A stretch of DNA of 64,000 bases, taken from NCBI GenBank assembly GCA_052400625.1, contig JBQTGH010000014.1. One strand, written 5' to 3'. Within the stretch, counting starts at the first letter, position 1. Every line of letters starts with the position of its first letter. This document shows, one piece after another, positions 7,632 to 17,418 of this stretch. The stretch comes from Thermophagus sp052400625 (GTDB lineage: Bacteria; Bacteroidota; Bacteroidia; Bacteroidales; Marinilabiliaceae). Under the pieces are notes generated by a model. It saw only the letters and a list, made by a program, of their open reading frames with translations, had not been told where the DNA came from and ran no database searches. The position numbers and the translations under genes are program-made.

Positions 7632-9863
7632 ATGAATAAAAATAAAAGCAATCCCGTGGAAGATGTTGATTTGTTGAATTTGACCACCGAGGAATATGAG
7701 AAAATTCAGGAGATTCTGGGACGTCGTCCCAATAAGCTTGAGCTAGAAATTTTTTCCATCTTATGGTCAGAGCATGCCAGTTACAAAAATTCCCGAAAAT
7801 GGCTTCAAAAATTACCAAGGAAGGCAGCTCATGTATTGGTTGAGGCTGGCAAAGAGAGTGCCGGTGTAGTGGATATAGGTGATGATCAGGTTGCCATCTT
7901 TAAACTGGAGTCGCACAACCATCCCTGTGCCGTGCAGCCGCGCTTGGGGGCCTCTACCGGAATGAGGGTGGTGAATCGGGATATATTTTCCATGGGAGCC
8001 AAACCCATAGCTCTTCTCAATTCGCTACGTTTTGGTAATTCAGATCGTGATACTGCCCGATGGTTGTTTGAGGAGGTGGTGAATGGCATCGCCGATTTTG
8101 AAAAAGGTTTTGGGATTCCTGTTATTGGGGGCGAGGTGTTCTTTAATGATGCTTATAATACCAGTCCCATCGTTAACACTATGTCAATTGGAGTGGCACA
8201 AGAGAAAGAGCTGGTATCGGGTGTGGCAAAAGGAGCTGGTAATCTTGTTGCAGTGATCGGGGTGCCTACAGGAAAAGACGGGATTCGAGGAGATGCCTTT
8301 GGCGTCGACATGGTACCTGAGGGAGAAACTAAAAGTATCTCTTTTGATCAGATGCGTGACATACAATCGGAAGTGCATCTTTACCGAACGATCCGAAAAT
8401 TAATTAGTGACGAATTATTGGTGGGTGTTCAAACTATTGGTGGTCAGGGCATTATCGGCGCTATTACCGAAATGGCTTCAAGAGGAAACAGCGGCATTGA
8501 TTTTTTTGTGGATGATATCCCTCTGCGTGAGAAGAATATGGATATGCGTGAAATCTTGGTTTCTCAGACCTGGGGTAGGATGTTGATTTGTTTTGCCCCG
8601 AAGAATACGGAGAAAATACAAGGGGTTGCAGAAAAAAATAGGCTCACCTTTGGGGTAGTTGGAAAAGTCAATGAGACTGGGATTTTAAAATGCAGTAAAA
8701 ATGAGTCGGTTGAAGTTGAAATTCCTGTGAAATACCTGGGACTTGGAGATTTGTCCCCCGTATATGACCGGAAAGCAGAGGTAGAAAGAGAATTGCCGGA
8801 TAGTATTAAAGTGGAAGATGTTCAGGAGCCGGATCATTATCCTGCAGTGGTTGATAAGATGCTTGAATCCTTGAATGTCACATCTAAAAAATGGCTGACC
8901 AAGAAATTTTCCAAAACGTTGAATCGCGAAACGGCCAGTACTAAGTATCCATCCGATGCAGGGATTATTGAACTCGGCCAAAAAAACAAGGCTTTGTTAG
9001 CGACTGTAGACAGTAACCCTGCCTATTTCACCTCAGATCCGTATAATGGGGCGCGTATAACTGTTGCTGAGGCTATTCGAAATATTGTATGTTCAGGAGG
9101 AACCCCAATTGCTGTATCCGATTGTCTTAATTTTGGCAATCCCTATGATCCTGCTGCTTTTTCAGATTTTGCGGAAACGGTTAAAGGGCTTGCCGATGCA
9201 TGTAGTTTTTTTGAATTGCCAGTAGTCAGTGGGAACGTTAGTTTTTATAATCAACGATCGGTCGAAGGACAAATTATTCCAATTGTTCCTACCCCAGTGA
9301 TCGGTGCGTTGGGAGTTATTAAGGATGTGAAAAAACATACCACACTTTCTTTTAAGCATAAAGGAGATATGATCTTTTTACTGGGGAGATCCCGTAACGA
9401 TATAAATGGATCGGAATACCTGAGAGTTATCCATGGAGTTGAAAAATCGCGTCCTCCCTATTTTAATCAAGAGGAGGAGAAAAAGTTGTTTGCGGTACTT
9501 AGTAATATGATTGATAAAGGATTGGTCAGGTCGGTACATGATGTGTCCAATGGGGGACTCTTTTTTAGCTTACTGGAAAGTGCTCTTCCCATGGATTATG
9601 GATTTGATATTACCACCGATGCGGAGGTTCGACGGGACGCCTTCCTGTTTGGGGAAGCTCAAGGGCGTGTAATTGTTTCGGTGTCGCCTGAAAAACAAGA
9701 TGAATTTGTGGATTTCATGGTGGGAAAAGAGCTTGCCTTTTCGGTTTTGGGACATGTTACCAGAGGAGAAATACGTGTGGATGACGAATCGTATGGTTTT
9801 ATTGATGAGTTGAAAACGAAATTCGACAACCGTTTGAAGTGGTGGATGGAGGGGAAGATCTGA
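7632..9863 (+). CDS. purL: Phosphoribosylformylglycinamidine synthase, small PurL type
   Basis: PurL catalyses ATP-dependent conversion of FGAR to FGAM in purine synthesis. This is the short form (about 743 aa from ATG 7632; the frame is open further upstream with an ATG at 7596 and a TTG at 7584). Visible hallmarks are the ILWSEHASYKNS segment that binds substrate, the KLESHNHPCAVQP motif, GASTGMRVVNRDIFSMGAKP and the second-half repeat SDCLNFGNPYDP. The short form lacks the FGAM synthase N-terminal PurS-like and C-terminal glutaminase domains, so it should need separate PurS and PurQ partners; neither is adjacent. I chose ATG 7632 because it leaves only a short tail before the conserved LTTEEYEKI helix. 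Confidence 0.85.
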   Translation: MNKNKSNPVEDVDLLNLTTEEYEKIQEILGRRPNKLELEIFSILWSEHASYKNSRKWLQKLPRKAAHVLVEAGKESAGVVDIGDDQVAIFKLESHNHPCAVQPRLGASTGMRVVNRDIFSMGAKPIALLNSLRFGNSDRDTARWLFEEVVNGIADFEKGFGIPVIGGEVFFNDAYNTSPIVNTMSIGVAQEKELVSGVAKGAGNLVAVIGVPTGKDGIRGDAFGVDMVPEGETKSISFDQMRDIQSEVHLYRTIRKLISDELLVGVQTIGGQGIIGAITEMASRGNSGIDFFVDDIPLREKNMDMREILVSQTWGRMLICFAPKNTEKIQGVAEKNRLTFGVVGKVNETGILKCSKNESVEVEIPVKYLGLGDLSPVYDRKAEVERELPDSIKVEDVQEPDHYPAVVDKMLESLNVTSKKWLTKKFSKTLNRETASTKYPSDAGIIELGQKNKALLATVDSNPAYFTSDPYNGARITVAEAIRNIVCSGGTPIAVSDCLNFGNPYDPAAFSDFAETVKGLADACSFFELPVVSGNVSFYNQRSVEGQIIPIVPTPVIGALGVIKDVKKHTTLSFKHKGDMIFLLGRSRNDINGSEYLRVIHGVEKSRPPYFNQEEEKKLFAVLSNMIDKGLVRSVHDVSNGGLFFSLLESALPMDYGFDITTDAEVRRDAFLFGEAQGRVIVSVSPEKQDEFVDFMVGKELAFSVLGHVTRGEIRVDDESYGFIDELKTKFDNRLKWWMEGKI

Positions 9864-9918
9864 GAAAAATTAGTATGTCGTTGCGGTTGGGAATTACCAA
9901 TAGGTGATAAAATCTTTG

Positions 9919-9926
9919 TATTTTTG
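9919..9926 (+). promoter_or_regulatory. Candidate -7 box for ubiE/menG
   Basis: TATTTTTG matches TAnnTTTG exactly 20 bp before the ATG, giving a leader of roughly 13 nt or less. No convincing -33 element is present at the normal spacing. Confidence 0.3.
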
Positions 9927-9946
9927 GGCTAAAATTTTTTTACAGG

Positions 9947-10669
9947 ATGATAAAGCCATATAAAGATCTTGAGAGTAGTAAGAAAGAACAAGTCCGGTCC
10001 ATGTTTGACAAAATTGCGCCTCGCTACGATCTATTAAATCATTTGCTTTCGTTTGGCATTGATAAAATATGGAGGAAGAATGTTGTTAAACAACTAGGGG
10101 GACTTACTGCACCCATAATTCTTGATGTGGCGACCGGAACGGGTGATTTGGCAATTGAAATTGCCAAAATAGATCCGGTGGCGGTGTATGGTGTTGATTT
10201 GTCAGCGGAGATGCTGAATATAGCCAGAAAAAAGGTTGAAAAGAAACGGCTTCATATGACGATCCAGCTAAAACAAGGTGATTCAGAAGCCCTGCCGTTT
10301 GAAGATCGTTTTTTTGATGCAGCAACTGTGGCATTTGGGGTCAGAAATTTTGAAAACCTTCAGAAAGGGTTGAGTGAAATTCAACGCGTTCTGAAACCCG
10401 GTGGACGTTTGGTGGTTTTGGAGTTTTCCCGTCCCAAAGTGTTTCCCTTTAAACAATTGTTTTACTTTTATATGCGTCGGATATTACCTTGGTGGGGGGG
10501 AATTATCTCCCGAGATAAACAAGCGTATGCCTATCTGCCGGAGTCGGCCTTGCAGTTTCCGGAAGGAAAAGAATTTAGACGTGAGTTGGAAAATGCAGGA
10601 TTTGAATGGCAAAAAGGAATAGCTCAAACTCTTGGCATTGCCACTATATATGTGGCTGTAAAAAGATGA
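9947..10669 (+). CDS. ubiE: Demethylmenaquinone C-methyltransferase (MenG/UbiE)
   Basis: 240 aa SAM-dependent methyltransferase that carries out the last step of menaquinone synthesis; Bacteroidota use menaquinone. The UbiE/COQ5 signatures are clear: VRSMFDKIAPRYDLLNHLLSFG near residues 17-38, the SAM loop LDVATGTGDLAIE near 65-77, AFGVRNFEN near 125-133, and RVLKPGGRLVVLEFSRP near 147-163. It is followed 48 bp later by porT, a gene order common in Bacteroidota. Confidence 0.95.
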   Translation: MIKPYKDLESSKKEQVRSMFDKIAPRYDLLNHLLSFGIDKIWRKNVVKQLGGLTAPIILDVATGTGDLAIEIAKIDPVAVYGVDLSAEMLNIARKKVEKKRLHMTIQLKQGDSEALPFEDRFFDAATVAFGVRNFENLQKGLSEIQRVLKPGGRLVVLEFSRPKVFPFKQLFYFYMRRILPWWGGIISRDKQAYAYLPESALQFPEGKEFRRELENAGFEWQKGIAQTLGIATIYVAVKR

Positions 10670-10717
10670 TGACAATAAATTGAGCCTCTTTGCGTTTGGT
10701 TCAAAAAATCATTTCCC

Positions 10718-11428
10718 TTGCGATTATTGAATCTGATTGTTTTTGTTTTAATTTTTATTTTACCTGTTAACGGACAGGTAAGAGAGGGAAAAGGTGTGCC
10801 CAATCTTCCGGCCTTTGATTACAGACCTTTACATTTTGGTTTTTTGATAGGTTTTAATGCTATGGATTTTCGGGTGGTGCATAAAATTCCCTTGGATCGT
10901 CCCGAAGGCCTTGAAAACCGCTATGCAGAGGTGGTGAGATTGTCTCCGGGTATTAATATCGGTATTGTTTCAAGTTTAAGACTTAATCAACATTTCAACT
11001 TGAGATTTCTTCCCGGCATCAGCTTTGGCCAGCGTGATTTGCTCTACATTCAGGATGGAGAAGCGGAAGAAACTCCACTCCAAATCAAATCCACCTTTTT
11101 GGAGTTTCCATTACTGTTGAAATTCAGCGGAGACAGGATGACTAATATGAAACCCTACTTGATAGGTGGAATCAATCCCCGATTTGATCTGTCCAAATCT
11201 GAAAATTTAGGTCTTGACCTGAAATCACGCGATATATACTTGGAGATTGGCGCCGGTCTGGATTTGTATCTGAATTATTTCAGACTCTCGACAGAAGCCA
11301 AATTATCGGTTGGTATGATGAATGTTTTGGATCCTTCGGGCACCGGTGAACCGGAAGATCTATTGTATACCGATATTTTGGAGCGGTTGACATCCCGGAT
11401 ATTTGTTTTCACTTTTTATTTTGAGTAA
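10718..11428 (+). CDS. porT: PorT-family outer-membrane protein of type IX secretion
   Basis: 236 aa with a short N-terminal signal (hydrophobic stretch ending near NGQ at 18-20) and alternating beta-strand pattern ending in aromatic Phe-Tyr-Phe-Glu, typical of an outer-membrane barrel. Length, barrel pattern and the position directly after ubiE point to PorT, a component needed for type IX secretion and gliding in Bacteroidota. The start is a TTG at 10718; no ATG lies between it and the upstream in-frame stop at 10676. The stop overlaps the next start (TAATG), indicating translational coupling with the flavoprotein gene. A generic PorT-like barrel is the alternative. Confidence 0.75.
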   Translation: MRLLNLIVFVLIFILPVNGQVREGKGVPNLPAFDYRPLHFGFLIGFNAMDFRVVHKIPLDRPEGLENRYAEVVRLSPGINIGIVSSLRLNQHFNLRFLPGISFGQRDLLYIQDGEAEETPLQIKSTFLEFPLLLKFSGDRMTNMKPYLIGGINPRFDLSKSENLGLDLKSRDIYLEIGAGLDLYLNYFRLSTEAKLSVGMMNVLDPSGTGEPEDLLYTDILERLTSRIFVFTFYFE

Positions 11429-12990
11429 TGTATCAGCAAATAGAATTGCGTCTTACGCCTGAGGAGGCTTCTAAAGAAGAGACAATAAAAAAATGTGCAG
11501 CCCGGAAACTGAGTATGTCAGATAGAGAAATTTCGGGATTTAAAGTGGTTCGACGATCAATAGATGCTCGCAGGCGACAGGTTATGGTTGAACTTAGGGT
11601 GGCTATTTGGAGTGATGAACCGATTCCAGGTTTTGAACCCAAAAGTTTCCATTGGCCTTCTGTGGCTTCGGCCCCGGAAGTGGTGGTGGTAGGAGCCGGT
11701 CCTGCCGGTTTATTTGCTGCCTTAAAGCTTATTGAGTGTGGATTGAAACCTGTTATTGTTGAGCGAGGGAAAGAGGTTGGAGATCGGAAAAAAGATATCG
11801 CCCTTCTTAATCGCAATGAACAGCTGGATGAAGATTCCAATTATGCGTTTGGAGAAGGGGGTGCCGGAACCTTTTCGGATGGGAAGCTTTATACACGAAG
11901 TAAGAAGAGAGGCGATTTTCGCAATATTCTTGAAATTCTTCATTTTCATGGGGCATCTGAGGATATATTGATCGATGCTCATCCTCATATTGGGACCGAC
12001 AGATTACCGGGAGTGATCCGTAATATTCGGAAAACCATCATTTCTGCTGGTGGGGAATTTTTATTTCATTCACGTGTTGTGGATTTTATAATGGAAGGTG
12101 ACACTGTTCAAGGGGTAACATTGGCCGAAGGTTCGGAGATCAGGGGTGAAGCCGTGATTTTGGCTACTGGTCATTCGGCTAAAGATATATACCAGCTTTT
12201 GCACCAAAAGGGGATTGACTTGGAAGCCAAGACTTGGGCTATGGGTGTTAGGGTAGAACATCCTCAGGAAGAGATTGATCGCATTCAATATCACACGAAT
12301 AATGGGAGGGGGAGTTTTCTGCCGGCCGCTTCTTATAGTTTTACGCATCAGGTGGCGGGCCGGGGTGTTTATTCGTTTTGTATGTGCCCTGGAGGTTTTA
12401 TCGTTCCGGCCATGACCGGAGCGGAAGAGATGGTTGTCAACGGGATGTCTCCTTCGCAACGAAATTCACCATTTGCAAACAGTGGAATGGTGGTGGAGAT
12501 ACGCCCCGAAGATTTGAAGGGATATGAACAATTTGGGGTTCTGGCCGGTTTGAAATATCAGCAGGAGGTTGAGCGACTTTGTTATATAAATGGGGGTCAG
12601 GGGCTTATCGCGCCTGCCCAGCGATTGATTGATTTTGTGGAGGGGAGGTTATCTTACGATTTGCCCGAAACATCTTATGTCCCGGGCGTTGTAGCTGCTC
12701 CATTGCATTTTATTTTGCCTGAGCATATTTCTTCCCGGTTGCGGGATGGATTTGCATACTTTGGTAAACGCGCCAGAGGCTTTTTGAGTGACGATGCCGT
12801 CGTTTTGGGAACTGAGTCGAGAACATCCTCTCCCTTGAGAATACCACGCGAAAGAGAGACCTTTATGCATGTTTCTGTTAAAGGTCTTTTCCCTTGTGGT
12901 GAAGGAGCCGGATATGCCGGAGGTATAGCGTCTTCAGCGATGGACGGTGAACAATGTGCTATTCAGGTCAGCCGGTATGTCAAAATATAG
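11428..12990 (+). CDS. FAD-dependent dehydrogenase, COG2509 type
   Basis: 520 aa. An N-terminal stretch of about 85 residues precedes the dinucleotide-binding motif VVVVGAGPAGLFAALKL (about 87-103) and the ERGKEVGDRKKDI segment. Downstream are FGEGGAGTFSDGKLYTR and the second flavin contact ATGHSAKD. This architecture matches the COG2509 group of uncharacterised FAD-dependent dehydrogenases; the substrate is unknown. Translationally coupled to porT by a 1-nt overlap; its 3' end overlaps the convergent methylase gene by 11 bp. Confidence 0.85.
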   Translation: MYQQIELRLTPEEASKEETIKKCAARKLSMSDREISGFKVVRRSIDARRRQVMVELRVAIWSDEPIPGFEPKSFHWPSVASAPEVVVVGAGPAGLFAALKLIECGLKPVIVERGKEVGDRKKDIALLNRNEQLDEDSNYAFGEGGAGTFSDGKLYTRSKKRGDFRNILEILHFHGASEDILIDAHPHIGTDRLPGVIRNIRKTIISAGGEFLFHSRVVDFIMEGDTVQGVTLAEGSEIRGEAVILATGHSAKDIYQLLHQKGIDLEAKTWAMGVRVEHPQEEIDRIQYHTNNGRGSFLPAASYSFTHQVAGRGVYSFCMCPGGFIVPAMTGAEEMVVNGMSPSQRNSPFANSGMVVEIRPEDLKGYEQFGVLAGLKYQQEVERLCYINGGQGLIAPAQRLIDFVEGRLSYDLPETSYVPGVVAAPLHFILPEHISSRLRDGFAYFGKRARGFLSDDAVVLGTESRTSSPLRIPRERETFMHVSVKGLFPCGEGAGYAGGIASSAMDGEQCAIQVSRYVKI

Positions 12991-13747
12991 AACGATGGAA
13001 TTCTGAGCACATTATGGCGGCTGCCATTCCTACATTTAAGGATTCCATAGAAGAATGGGCCGTTGGATTGCCAAATTTGGGGATGGTTAAGCGAGTGGTA
13101 ATGGTTCTTTCCGTCTCGGGACGAATGCCATTTCCTTCATTTCCCAAAACAATTATTCCTTTACGTGGTAACGATAAGGAATAGATATTTTCACCTTCCA
13201 TAAAAGTTCCAAACACTTCAAGATTTAATTCTTCGGCCGATCTTTGACAGAAAGTGGAAAGCGGAGTATAATGAACCTTGGTTCGAGCAAAGGCCCCCAT
13301 AGAGGCCTGCACTACCTTAGGATTAAAGACATCGGCCGTGTCGGGACTGCAAACAACATTGGGAATACTAAACCAGTCCGCTAATCTCAATATGGTTCCC
13401 ATATTGCCGGGATCTTGGATCCCATCCAAACAGAGGGTAAGGCTTTCGGAGTGTTCACCAAAGGTAAAGTTGAAATTTGGTTTTCGAAATATGGCAATTA
13501 CTTCCCGTGGATTTTTCAGAAAGCTCAGTTGCTTTAATTCCCTGTTGTCAATGATAGCTGTGGATGGTTGGTCTGGTGCGGCTTCAAAAAGGGCACTGTT
13601 TGTCGTTAAAATCAATTCAGGTTCCATCCCTGCTATTAGCAGATCCTTGACTAGTTTTGGACCTTCGGCCACAAAAAGCCCAGTTTTGTCACGGTATTTT
13701 TTATGCGAAAGGGAAGATATCAGTTTTTTTTTTGCTTTTCCAATCAT
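12980..13747 (-). CDS. TrmH/SpoU-family RNA 2'-O-methyltransferase
   Basis: 255 aa. An N-terminal substrate-binding region (KKYRDKTGLFVAEGPKLV) precedes a SPOUT knot domain with the three SpoU motifs: LDGIQDPGNMGTILRLADW near 140-158, IIVLGNEGNGI near 210-220 and IPKFGNPTAHSSMESLNVGMA near 232-252. The family methylates 2'-OH groups of rRNA or tRNA; which nucleotide is not evident. Divergent from tamL, an arrangement often seen in Bacteroidota. Confidence 0.92.
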   Translation of the reverse strand: MIGKAKKKLISSLSHKKYRDKTGLFVAEGPKLVKDLLIAGMEPELILTTNSALFEAAPDQPSTAIIDNRELKQLSFLKNPREVIAIFRKPNFNFTFGEHSESLTLCLDGIQDPGNMGTILRLADWFSIPNVVCSPDTADVFNPKVVQASMGAFARTKVHYTPLSTFCQRSAEELNLEVFGTFMEGENIYSLSLPRKGIIVLGNEGNGIRPETERTITTRLTIPKFGNPTAHSSMESLNVGMAAAIMCSEFHRSIF

Positions 13748-13767
13748 TTTGGCGTTGTCTTTGAATA

Positions 13768-13775
13768 CAAAAATA
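13768..13775 (-). promoter_or_regulatory. Candidate -7 box for the SpoU methylase
   Basis: Reads TATTTTTG on the minus strand, an exact TAnnTTTG match 20 bp upstream of the ATG. A matching -33 box at normal spacing was not found. Confidence 0.3.
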
Positions 13776-13789
13776 TAATATATAACGGA

Positions 13790-13797
13790 TAAATTTG
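13790..13797 (+). promoter_or_regulatory. Candidate -7 box for tamL
   Basis: TAAATTTG is an exact consensus match 42 bp upstream of the GTG start. The nearest TTTG upstream is 26 bp away, longer than the ideal spacer. Confidence 0.35.
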
Positions 13798-13838
13798 GTT
13801 TCTTTGCATGGTAAGAGTGAACTGAACCCGGAATAAGA

Positions 13839-16163
13839 GTGAAACAGCTGAAAAATTTACATAAAGGTTTTGATTATGCTGTCCTGACACTATTGTCGGG
13901 ATGGCTCCTGCTTTATCTGGCAGGTTGTTCTACAACGAGATTTGTTCCGGAAAATGAATATCTTCTGACAAATGTTAAGGTAAAAAGTAGGGTCAGGGAC
14001 ATTACCAAAGAAAAACTTAAACCTTATGTCCGACAAACTGAAAATACCAAATTGCTGGGGTTCTGGAAATTTTATCTAGGATTATATAATCTTTCAGGGC
14101 GAAATGAAGATAAAGGAATAAATCGATGGCTGCGAAGTATTGGTGAAGAACCGGTGATTTTTGATCCCTATCTGGTGACACAATCCGCTCGTCAGATGAA
14201 GTTGTATTTAAATAACCAAGGTTTTTTTCAGGCTTCAGTGAATGATACTGTTATATATCAGGGGAAGAAAAAGGCAAAAGTGATTTATTCCATTAATCCC
14301 GGATTACGATATTATCTTAATGATGTAACCTATAGTGTTGAAGATGATAGTATTCAAGATGCGGTACTAGGTGATACCCTGAAGACATTTCTGCGAAAAG
14401 ATCAACCTTTTACCGTCGAAATCCATGAGAAGGAACGGGAACGAATTAGCAAGAACCTGCGAAATAGCGGGTTTTATAAGTTTTCGGAAGAGTTTATTTA
14501 TTTCGTGTCCGATACGACCATTGGTGAAAACCTTGTAAACGATTCGGTAATTGTTATGACTCCGGAAGATATTTCCGGTCAAAAGCATCATCAGAAATAT
14601 CGAATTAACAAAGTCCTTTTCCAGGTTGGAATTGGAACCGATGAAATTTTGAAAGAGGATTCGGGAAAAATTTCTTCCGGTTTTGATACACTCAAATTTG
14701 AAGGCATCCAAATTGTGTTTGATCGAGAGTTGCCTTTTAAACCACAATTGCTTATCAGTTCCAGCTTTATTAAACCTGGGGATTATTATCATGCGGCTCG
14801 GGTGGAACGGACCCATCAGTCCCTTAGTAGCCTTCGATTGTTTAGATATATTAATATTCGATTCAGAGAAACCGGTAATACCAATGAAAGGAACGAACCC
14901 TTACTGGATTGTATAATTGGTCTTTCTCCAGGCAAACCTCAATCTTTTTCCATTGATATTGAAGGGACAAATTCATCCGGCAATATAGGAGCCGCCGGGA
15001 GTTTTAACTATCAACATAAGAATTTATTGAAAGGGGGAGAGTATTTTACGCTGAATGCTCGTTTAGCACGGGAAAATCAATTTGTGAGATCATCTTCTGA
15101 AGAATTCAATACATTAGAAATTGGGGGTGAAGCATCGGTTGTTGTACCGAGGTTTTGGCTCCCGTTACGGGCACGTGAATTTCGCCAACGATATAATCCC
15201 AAAACCAACATTTCATTGTCCTACAATTATCAGCACCGGCCTGATTATACGCGGACTTTTGCCAATGCTCGTTTAGGATACAACTGGCGGTCTTCGCGTT
15301 ACATATCGCATTCATTTTATCCGTTGGAGTTTAATCTTGTGAATATTCCGAAATTGAGTGATGACTTTAAAGAAACGATTAAGGATACCTATTTGGAATA
15401 TACTTACGAAGACCATCTGATTGTGGGTATGAACTATTCTTTTTTACTCAATCAGCAAACATTGGGACAGAGTTCCGATTTTTGGTACTTTCGGGCCAAT
15501 GTGGAATCGGCGGGGAATTTGCTTTCAGCGATAATGTCGCCATGGGACGAGGGGGGAAGTGATAATTATGCCGAACTTTTTGGAATTAGGTATGCACAAT
15601 ATGTAAAATCAGATATTGACCTGAGGTTTCATAATCGAATTGACAAATATACTTCCCTCGTGTGGCGTCTGTTCGCAGGAGTAGGTTTACCCTATGGTAA
15701 TTTAAATGTATTACCATTTGAAAAAAAATATTTCTCGGGTGGGGCCAACAGTATTCGAGCCTGGCCTGTCAGATCTTTAGGTCCGGGAAGTTATAGCGAA
15801 AAAGAATACCGGTTTTATAATCAAACAGGAGATATAAAACTGGAAATGAATCTTGAATATCGATTTAAATTGTTTTGGGTGTTGGAGGGCGCATTATTCC
15901 TTGATGCAGGTAATATATGGGGGATTCGGGAAAGCTCCAGTCCTGAAGGGGGACTTTTTGAGGCGGATAAGTTTTTGGAACAGATTGCAGTGGGGACAGG
16001 TATTGGTGCCCGGTTTGATTTCAATTATTTTATTTTTCGCCTTGATATGGGGCTTAAAACACGTGACCCATCTCTTTTGGAAGGGGAAAGATGGATCCCG
16101 TTGAACCGACCTTGGGAATGGACCGATGCAAGCTTCAACTTTGCAATAGGATACCCTTTCTGA
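13839..16163 (+). CDS. tamL: BamA/TamA-like outer-membrane lipoprotein (TamL type)
   Basis: 774 aa, GTG start. The N-terminus has a lipoprotein signal with lipobox LAGC (Cys31), followed by STTRFVPENEYLL, the typical opening of TamL, the lipid-anchored TamA counterpart of Bacteroidota. POTRA-like repeats fill roughly 35-370, and the C-terminal half is an Omp85 barrel (ending in NFAIGYPF, with terminal aromatic residue) containing KYFSGGANSIRAWPVRSLGPG near 630-650, the conserved lid-lock motif region. It should work with a TamB-type protein, absent from this window, in moving proteins or lipids to the outer membrane. Monocistronic and divergent from the SpoU methylase. Confidence 0.88.
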   Translation: MKQLKNLHKGFDYAVLTLLSGWLLLYLAGCSTTRFVPENEYLLTNVKVKSRVRDITKEKLKPYVRQTENTKLLGFWKFYLGLYNLSGRNEDKGINRWLRSIGEEPVIFDPYLVTQSARQMKLYLNNQGFFQASVNDTVIYQGKKKAKVIYSINPGLRYYLNDVTYSVEDDSIQDAVLGDTLKTFLRKDQPFTVEIHEKERERISKNLRNSGFYKFSEEFIYFVSDTTIGENLVNDSVIVMTPEDISGQKHHQKYRINKVLFQVGIGTDEILKEDSGKISSGFDTLKFEGIQIVFDRELPFKPQLLISSSFIKPGDYYHAARVERTHQSLSSLRLFRYINIRFRETGNTNERNEPLLDCIIGLSPGKPQSFSIDIEGTNSSGNIGAAGSFNYQHKNLLKGGEYFTLNARLARENQFVRSSSEEFNTLEIGGEASVVVPRFWLPLRAREFRQRYNPKTNISLSYNYQHRPDYTRTFANARLGYNWRSSRYISHSFYPLEFNLVNIPKLSDDFKETIKDTYLEYTYEDHLIVGMNYSFLLNQQTLGQSSDFWYFRANVESAGNLLSAIMSPWDEGGSDNYAELFGIRYAQYVKSDIDLRFHNRIDKYTSLVWRLFAGVGLPYGNLNVLPFEKKYFSGGANSIRAWPVRSLGPGSYSEKEYRFYNQTGDIKLEMNLEYRFKLFWVLEGALFLDAGNIWGIRESSSPEGGLFEADKFLEQIAVGTGIGARFDFNYFIFRLDMGLKTRDPSLLEGERWIPLNRPWEWTDASFNFAIGYPF

Positions 16164-16183
16164 ATGGTGATTTATTTACTCCA

Positions 16184-16215
16184 TTGCTTTATTTTCTATT
16201 TATTTCTTAAATTTG
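16184..16215 (+). promoter_or_regulatory. Promoter of the aldolase gene
   Basis: TTG at 16184-16186 and TAAATTTG at 16208-16215 with a 21-bp spacer, a good match to the Bacteroidota -33/-7 pair. The predicted start near 16222 leaves about 90 nt of leader. Confidence 0.5.
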
Positions 16216-16313
16216 CATGAATTTGTAAATGATTTTGTGTTATATGGTTACGTTTTGTTGAAAAATGTTTTCAAAACGCTTTTAATTTTTATATCTCATC
16301 AAATATTATTGTC

Positions 16314-17393
16314 ATGAAAGAAAAAATTTTAGATGCGGTAAAACCTGGTGTTGCTGCAGGCAAAGATCTTCAGGAAATTTTTCGCATAGCTCGTGAAAAT
16401 CAATTTGCCATTCCAGCTGTAAACGTTGTCGGATCTAATTCTGTAAATGCTGTAATGGAAGCCGCTAAAGTTGCGAAAGCACCGGTTATTATCCAGTTAT
16501 CTAACGGTGGGGCATCGTTTTATGCAGGAAAAGGTGCCAATGGCGAAGGCCAAGAATTGGCTATCAAAGGGGCTGTAGCCGCTGCAAAACATGTTCATTA
16601 CCTTGCCGAATCTTATGGAGTTCCCGTAATTCTTCATACCGATCATGCTGCAAAAAAATTATTGCCTTGGATTGATGGATTGCTCGACGAAGGCGAAAAA
16701 TGGTTCAAAGAAACCGGGAAACCATTGTTCAGCTCTCATATGCTTGACCTTTCGGAGGAAACGCTTCAGGATAATATTGAAATTAGTAAAAAATATCTGG
16801 AGCGTATGAGCAAAATGGGAATGACTCTTGAAATTGAGTTGGGAATTACTGGTGGAGAAGAAGATGGTGTTGATAACACTAATGTTGATAATGCCATGCT
16901 TTATACTCAGCCCGAAGATGTTGCATTTGCTTATGAAGAGTTGAACAAAGTATCCCCAAACTTTACTATTGCAGCTTCATTTGGAAATGTTCACGGGGTT
17001 TATAAACCAGGGAATGTGGTTCTTCGTCCGGAGATATTGAAGAATTCACAGAAGTATATCTCTGAGAAATTCGGTACCGGCGAAAAACCAGTGAATTTTG
17101 TTTTCCATGGTGGCTCTGGTTCATCTTTGGAAGAGATTAGGGACGCAGTGAGTTATGGTGTTATAAAAATGAATATTGATACGGATACTCAATGGGCATT
17201 TTGGAATGGCGTTCGTGAGTATGAAGCTAAAAACCACGATTACCTGCAGGCTCAAATTGGAAACCCGGAAGGGGAGGACAAGCCCAACAAAAAGTATTAT
17301 GACCCCAGAAAATGGTTGCGTGCGGGAGAAGAGTCAATGATAAGCCGTCTTCAGGAAGCCTTTAAGGCTCTTAATTGTGTGGATGTATTGTAA
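16314..17393 (+). CDS. fbaA: Fructose-bisphosphate aldolase, class II
   Basis: 359 aa, the length of class IIA zinc aldolases that split fructose 1,6-bisphosphate in glycolysis and run in reverse in gluconeogenesis. Key blocks are present: VILHTDHAAKKLLPW (zinc-ligand His and catalytic Asp, near 107-121), LEIELGITGGEEDGVD (near 176-191), ASFGNVHGVYKPGNV with a second zinc His (near 222-236) and NFVFHGGSGSS with the third (near 262-272). Own promoter upstream and strong terminator downstream, so expressed alone. Confidence 0.97.
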   Translation: MKEKILDAVKPGVAAGKDLQEIFRIARENQFAIPAVNVVGSNSVNAVMEAAKVAKAPVIIQLSNGGASFYAGKGANGEGQELAIKGAVAAAKHVHYLAESYGVPVILHTDHAAKKLLPWIDGLLDEGEKWFKETGKPLFSSHMLDLSEETLQDNIEISKKYLERMSKMGMTLEIELGITGGEEDGVDNTNVDNAMLYTQPEDVAFAYEELNKVSPNFTIAASFGNVHGVYKPGNVVLRPEILKNSQKYISEKFGTGEKPVNFVFHGGSGSSLEEIRDAVSYGVIKMNIDTDTQWAFWNGVREYEAKNHDYLQAQIGNPEGEDKPNKKYYDPRKWLRAGEESMISRLQEAFKALNCVDVL

Positions 17394-17418
17394 TCTTTGT
17401 TGTAGTTTTATTGATAAT

